A stretch of DNA of 15,428 nt from Dehalococcoidales bacterium. GTDB taxonomy: Bacteria; Chloroflexota; Dehalococcoidia; Dehalococcoidales; UBA3254. The notes under the pieces are model-generated. The model had not been told where the DNA came from. It saw nothing but the letters and a program-made list of their open reading frames with translations, and did not search any database. Position 1 is the stretch's first letter; the number at the start of each line of letters is the position of its first letter. This document shows, in pieces, positions 12,405 to 15,428 of this stretch. The position numbers and the translations under genes are program-made. The stretch spans positions 1-15,428 of the forward strand of contig JAFGOB010000129.1 in assembly GCA_016926695.1 (NCBI GenBank), in the 5' to 3' direction.

Positions 12405-15068
12405 GTGAAAAAGGTTTCACTGACTATCAATGGCATCCCGCGTGAAGTCATCGTCAGCCCTGAAATGGTACTTATCGACCTTCTGCGTGAGGACCTTCAC
12501 CTGACCGGGACCAAGCAGTCCTGCGACCGCAAGGGGCAGTGCGGCGCCTGTACCGTTATCGTAGACGGTAAGGCAGTCCGCTCCTGCTTGAAGAAAGTGG
12601 TTGACCTTGAAGGTTCCAGCGTGATAACGGTAGAAGGACTGGGCACTCCGGAAAATCCGCATCTGATACAGGAGGCCTTTGTGCTGACAGGGGCTATCCA
12701 GTGCGGTTTTTGCACGCCCGGTATGATAATGGCCACCAAGGCCTTGCTGGACCAGAATCCCAATCCGACCCTGGCGGATATCAAGAAAGCCCTGGCGCGC
12801 AACCTATGCCGCTGCACTGGCTACAAGAAAATCGTTGACGCCGTATTCCTGGCTGCCAGATTCCTGCGTGGAGAGACTACCCCTGAGCAGGTACGGGCCA
12901 CACTGCCGAAGAAGATGCTGGGCGTATCCCATCCCCGTCCGTATTCCATGCTGAAGGCCTGCGGTGTTGCCAAATACTCTGCGGACTATCATTTTGAACA
13001 TCCCCTTGAAATAGCCGGCGTACACTGCCTGACCTATCATGCCAAGATCAAATCGGTGGATTACAGCGAGGCAGCTAAAATGCCGGGTGTGGTGGGTATT
13101 ATTACTGAAAAGGATATCAAGGGCACCAACCGGGTGCGTGAAGCCAAGCCGGACAAGCCTCTACTGGTGGAAGACGTAGTCAAGTCTTACGGTGATGTTA
13201 TCGCTATTGTGGCAGCCGGGACACGACATGAGGCCAGGGCGGCTGCTGAGGCTGTTAAAATCGAATATGAACCCCTGCCGGTATATATGACCACTAAAGA
13301 GGCTCTGGCCCCGGGGGCAATGCAGTTGCATGACTGGTCTCCCAACCTCATCTCGGAAACACCCATGATCAAAGGGGATGCCGAAAAAGCCCTGGCCGAA
13401 TCGGAATACGTTGTTGAGGCCCACCTGACCACCCAGGTCAATCATCAGGCCCCCCTGGAGCCGGAAGTCACAGTCTGCTACCTGGACGGCGAGGGCGATG
13501 ACGCCGAGCTGGTAGTAATCGGCCGCAGCATCAATATCCATCCCAATGCAGCGGTTATCGCTGAATCCGTGGGCTGGAAAAAGACACGCTATATCGAAGC
13601 CTTTTCCGGCGGACAGTTCGGGCAGAAATCGGCCATCATTACCGAAGCTCTGGCGGCAGCCGCCTGCGTCCATTTCCGGCGTGCCATACGTTATGTCCCG
13701 TCACTGGCCGAGTCGCTATTCATGAGTCCCAAACGGCATCCCTATGATATGGTGGTCAAGATGGGCGCCGACAAGAACGGGCGTTTTACCGCTTATTACG
13801 CCGATATGTATATCAACAAGGGATCTTATTTCCTGCTGGGCGGCCTCAGCGTGATGCGCACGCTGCATATGCTTTCCAGCGCCTACCAGATACCCAATGT
13901 CTGGGCGAGCTGTAAACTGATTTATTCCAACAACGCTTCGGGTGCGGCAGCCCGCGGGGCCGGACCGCCCCAGTCCAACTTCGGCGTGGAAACCGCCATT
14001 GATATGCTTGCCGAGAAAGTCGGTATGGACCCTCTCGAGTTCCGCAAGCTCAACTCGATGAAACCTGGTGAGACCACCTGTACCGGCCACAAGGTAGGCC
14101 AGTGGGAATTCCCGCAGATATGCGACGATATTCAACCCCACTGGGAGAGGGCCAAGAAAGACTGCGCCGCGTTTAACAAAAAGGGAGGAAACCTCAGGCG
14201 GGGAGTAGGCCTGGGGGTGCATGCTTTCGGCATCGGCGGCGCCGGCGACACGGGACATGTCTTCCTGGAGATAAATCCGGATGACAGCGTTACCCTCTAC
14301 GGGGCTATTGCCGATCCGGGTGAGGGCAACGACGCCATGCTGACACAGGTGGCCGCCCATATTCTGGATATTCCTCAGGACAAGATCATACTTGATACCA
14401 GGGATTCCGGCAAGACGGTGCCTATGGGCCCGGCAGCCGGCAGCCGCATGACCTATATGGGAGGCGGAGCCCTTCAGAATGCCGCCGAGCAGATGAAAAA
14501 GGCCATGGATGAGGCCGGAAGCAAGACCTATGAGGGACTGCGGAAAGCCGGAAAGCCTGTACGCTATGAAGGCATCAAGAAGCTTCCCGAGGGCAAGTGG
14601 GACCCCAAGACGGGCCAGGGAGACTCCAACCAGTCGCATGTGCATAACATCCAGATGGCCGAGGTCGAAGTCAATATCGAGACAGGCGAGGTCAAGGTCC
14701 TCAAGATGACCACCTCTGTGGATTCCGGCCCTATCATCAACCCTCAGGCCCTCGAAGGCCAGCTTGAAGGCGGCATGGACCAGGGTATCGGTTTTGCTTT
14801 GAGGGAGGAATACATCCACGGCCAGACCAAGGACTGGATAACCTTCAAGTTCCCCACTATCAACGACATGCCGGAGTTGGAGCTGATCTTCCGGGAGACC
14901 CCCAGGCCGAACGGGACGCTGGGTTCGACCGGTATCGGAGAAATGACCATGATCTCTACCGCTCCTTCGATCACCAACGCTATCTACAATGCCTGCGGCG
15001 CACGTGTTAACGACCTGCCGGCAACCCCGGAGAGGGTTAAGGCCGCCCTGGCAGCAGCGAAAAAATAG
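12405..15068 (+). CDS. Molybdenum aldehyde oxidoreductase, Mop type (xanthine oxidase family, no FAD domain)
   Basis: 887 residues, close to the 907 of Desulfovibrio gigas Mop, with the same order of domains on one chain. Plant-type [2Fe-2S]: Cys40, 46, 49, 61 (SCDRKGQCGAC). Helical [2Fe-2S]: Cys100, 103, 135, 137 (CGFC, CRC). From about 175 the hammerhead domain, then the two molybdopterin-binding domains: GGQFGQKS (402-409), ARGAGPPQSNFGVE (516-529), DQGIGFAL (792-799), and GSTGIGE, whose Glu846 is the catalytic base (Glu869 in Mop). The enzyme hydroxylates aldehydes or heteroaromatic substrates with water and passes electrons out through the two clusters; with no FAD domain it needs a separate acceptor. 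Start is GTG with a strong AAGGAGG SD. The aromatic residues flanking the substrate in relatives are replaced by Ala516 and Ala519, which hints at a bulkier substrate. Monocistronic, ended by a hairpin. Substrate not assignable. Confidence 0.93.
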   Translation: MKKVSLTINGIPREVIVSPEMVLIDLLREDLHLTGTKQSCDRKGQCGACTVIVDGKAVRSCLKKVVDLEGSSVITVEGLGTPENPHLIQEAFVLTGAIQCGFCTPGMIMATKALLDQNPNPTLADIKKALARNLCRCTGYKKIVDAVFLAARFLRGETTPEQVRATLPKKMLGVSHPRPYSMLKACGVAKYSADYHFEHPLEIAGVHCLTYHAKIKSVDYSEAAKMPGVVGIITEKDIKGTNRVREAKPDKPLLVEDVVKSYGDVIAIVAAGTRHEARAAAEAVKIEYEPLPVYMTTKEALAPGAMQLHDWSPNLISETPMIKGDAEKALAESEYVVEAHLTTQVNHQAPLEPEVTVCYLDGEGDDAELVVIGRSINIHPNAAVIAESVGWKKTRYIEAFSGGQFGQKSAIITEALAAAACVHFRRAIRYVPSLAESLFMSPKRHPYDMVVKMGADKNGRFTAYYADMYINKGSYFLLGGLSVMRTLHMLSSAYQIPNVWASCKLIYSNNASGAAARGAGPPQSNFGVETAIDMLAEKVGMDPLEFRKLNSMKPGETTCTGHKVGQWEFPQICDDIQPHWERAKKDCAAFNKKGGNLRRGVGLGVHAFGIGGAGDTGHVFLEINPDDSVTLYGAIADPGEGNDAMLTQVAAHILDIPQDKIILDTRDSGKTVPMGPAAGSRMTYMGGGALQNAAEQMKKAMDEAGSKTYEGLRKAGKPVRYEGIKKLPEGKWDPKTGQGDSNQSHVHNIQMAEVEVNIETGEVKVLKMTTSVDSGPIINPQALEGQLEGGMDQGIGFALREEYIHGQTKDWITFKFPTINDMPELELIFRETPRPNGTLGSTGIGEMTMISTAPSITNAIYNACGARVNDLPATPERVKAALAAAKK

Positions 15069-15095
15069 GTTTATTACAAAAAGGCATTAAATCTA

Positions 15096-15140
15096 GCGCA
15101 GGCCGGTCCGTTAAGACCGGCCTGCGCGGTTTATGTTTCT
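15096..15140 (+). terminator. Terminator hairpin after the Mo aldehyde oxidoreductase
   Basis: GCGCAGGCCGGTC (15096-15108) pairs perfectly over 13 bases with GACCGGCCTGCGC (15115-15127) around CGTTAA. The tail GGTTTATGTTTCTC is only moderately T-rich. It lies 28 bp past the stop codon. Confidence 0.8.
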
Positions 15141-15428
15141 CTCCATCTCCACGAAACAATCTGAAACCAATGAAAATTCATGCTGTTCATATAAATCCAG
15201 CCGGCGAGGATTCATATTGTTTATTAAGAATAATTGTAAAATAAACGAAAGATTTGTTTTTCCACAGATTTAGATTACCCCGAAAGTACTGACATTCTGG
15301 AGTCGACATCCGGGTCGCCAGAGGACTCCGCAAGTGGATAAGATGACCGGAGCCTGCTCGTCCCTGGCTCAGCCGGCTGCTCGACTCGACTTTCATACTT
15401 CATGGTGACTCTGACAAGAGGCATGGAC
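15141..15428. other. Non-coding end of window
   Basis: An AT-rich part (to about 15280) is followed by a GC-rich part with small inverted repeats: GGAGTC 15299-15304 with GACTCC 15325-15330, and the perfect palindrome CAGCCGGCTG 15370-15379. I see no gene. The 69-codon reverse frame here lacks a ribosome binding site. An ATG at 15402 (MVTLTRGMD, cut by the window end) has no SD and cannot be judged. Confidence 0.5.

Noticed and set aside
13716..14819. Long reverse frame (367 codons) opposite the Mo enzyme
   Set aside because: Shadow of highly conserved Mo enzyme sequence; GC-rich codons leave few stops on the other strand.
15187..15396. 69-codon reverse frame at the window end
   Set aside because: No ribosome binding site and no recognisable motif.

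Overview
The window looks like chromosomal DNA of an anaerobic bacterium. A tungsten-type aldehyde:ferredoxin oxidoreductase (AOR), a molybdenum aldehyde oxidoreductase of the Desulfovibrio Mop type, a cysteine-rich ferredoxin-like protein, two VAO/PCMH-type flavoproteins and a TIGR04076 protein make an oxygen-free, redox-rich metabolism likely. The style of the genes (RHS tail, palindromic intergenic repeats, an anti-sigma factor with a large surface domain) fits a Chloroflexota/Dehalococcoidia-like or a clostridial anaerobe. The taxonomic placement is inference from gene content, with moderate to low confidence.

Layout. 2-565 (+) is the 3' end of an RHS-repeat gene whose tail carries an in-frame palindromic repeat. 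566-1023 is a non-coding, repeat-bearing spacer. 1024-4595 (-) holds an ECF sigma factor, directly followed by an 830-residue membrane anti-sigma factor with an extracytoplasmic LolA-like region and an LVIVD beta-propeller, and then a small SnoaL-like protein. 4834-7863 (-) holds two tandem FAD-binding oxidoreductases behind a strong sigma70-type promoter, with a perfect palindrome over the predicted transcription start and a hairpin terminator at the end. 8088-9951 (-) holds a TIGR04076 protein and, upstream of it, an iron-sulfur protein with an N-terminal winged-helix-like part. Reading the other way from 9.95-10.28 kb are AOR (10285-12192, +) and the Mo aldehyde oxidoreductase (12405-15068, +), each with its own leader; the second ends in a 13-bp hairpin. 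15141-15428 shows no gene.

How the genes may work together (inference). The flavoproteins could oxidise an alcohol, hydroxy acid or alkylphenol-like compound. The Fe-S protein would collect electrons, and AOR and the Mo enzyme would interconvert the aldehyde and acid. All three transcription units carry clear promoter elements around the 7.9-10.3 kb region, so the island looks regulated as a unit, but the substrate cannot be read from the sequence. The sigma/anti-sigma pair next door is a separate envelope-sensing module; nothing in the sequence ties it to the redox genes.
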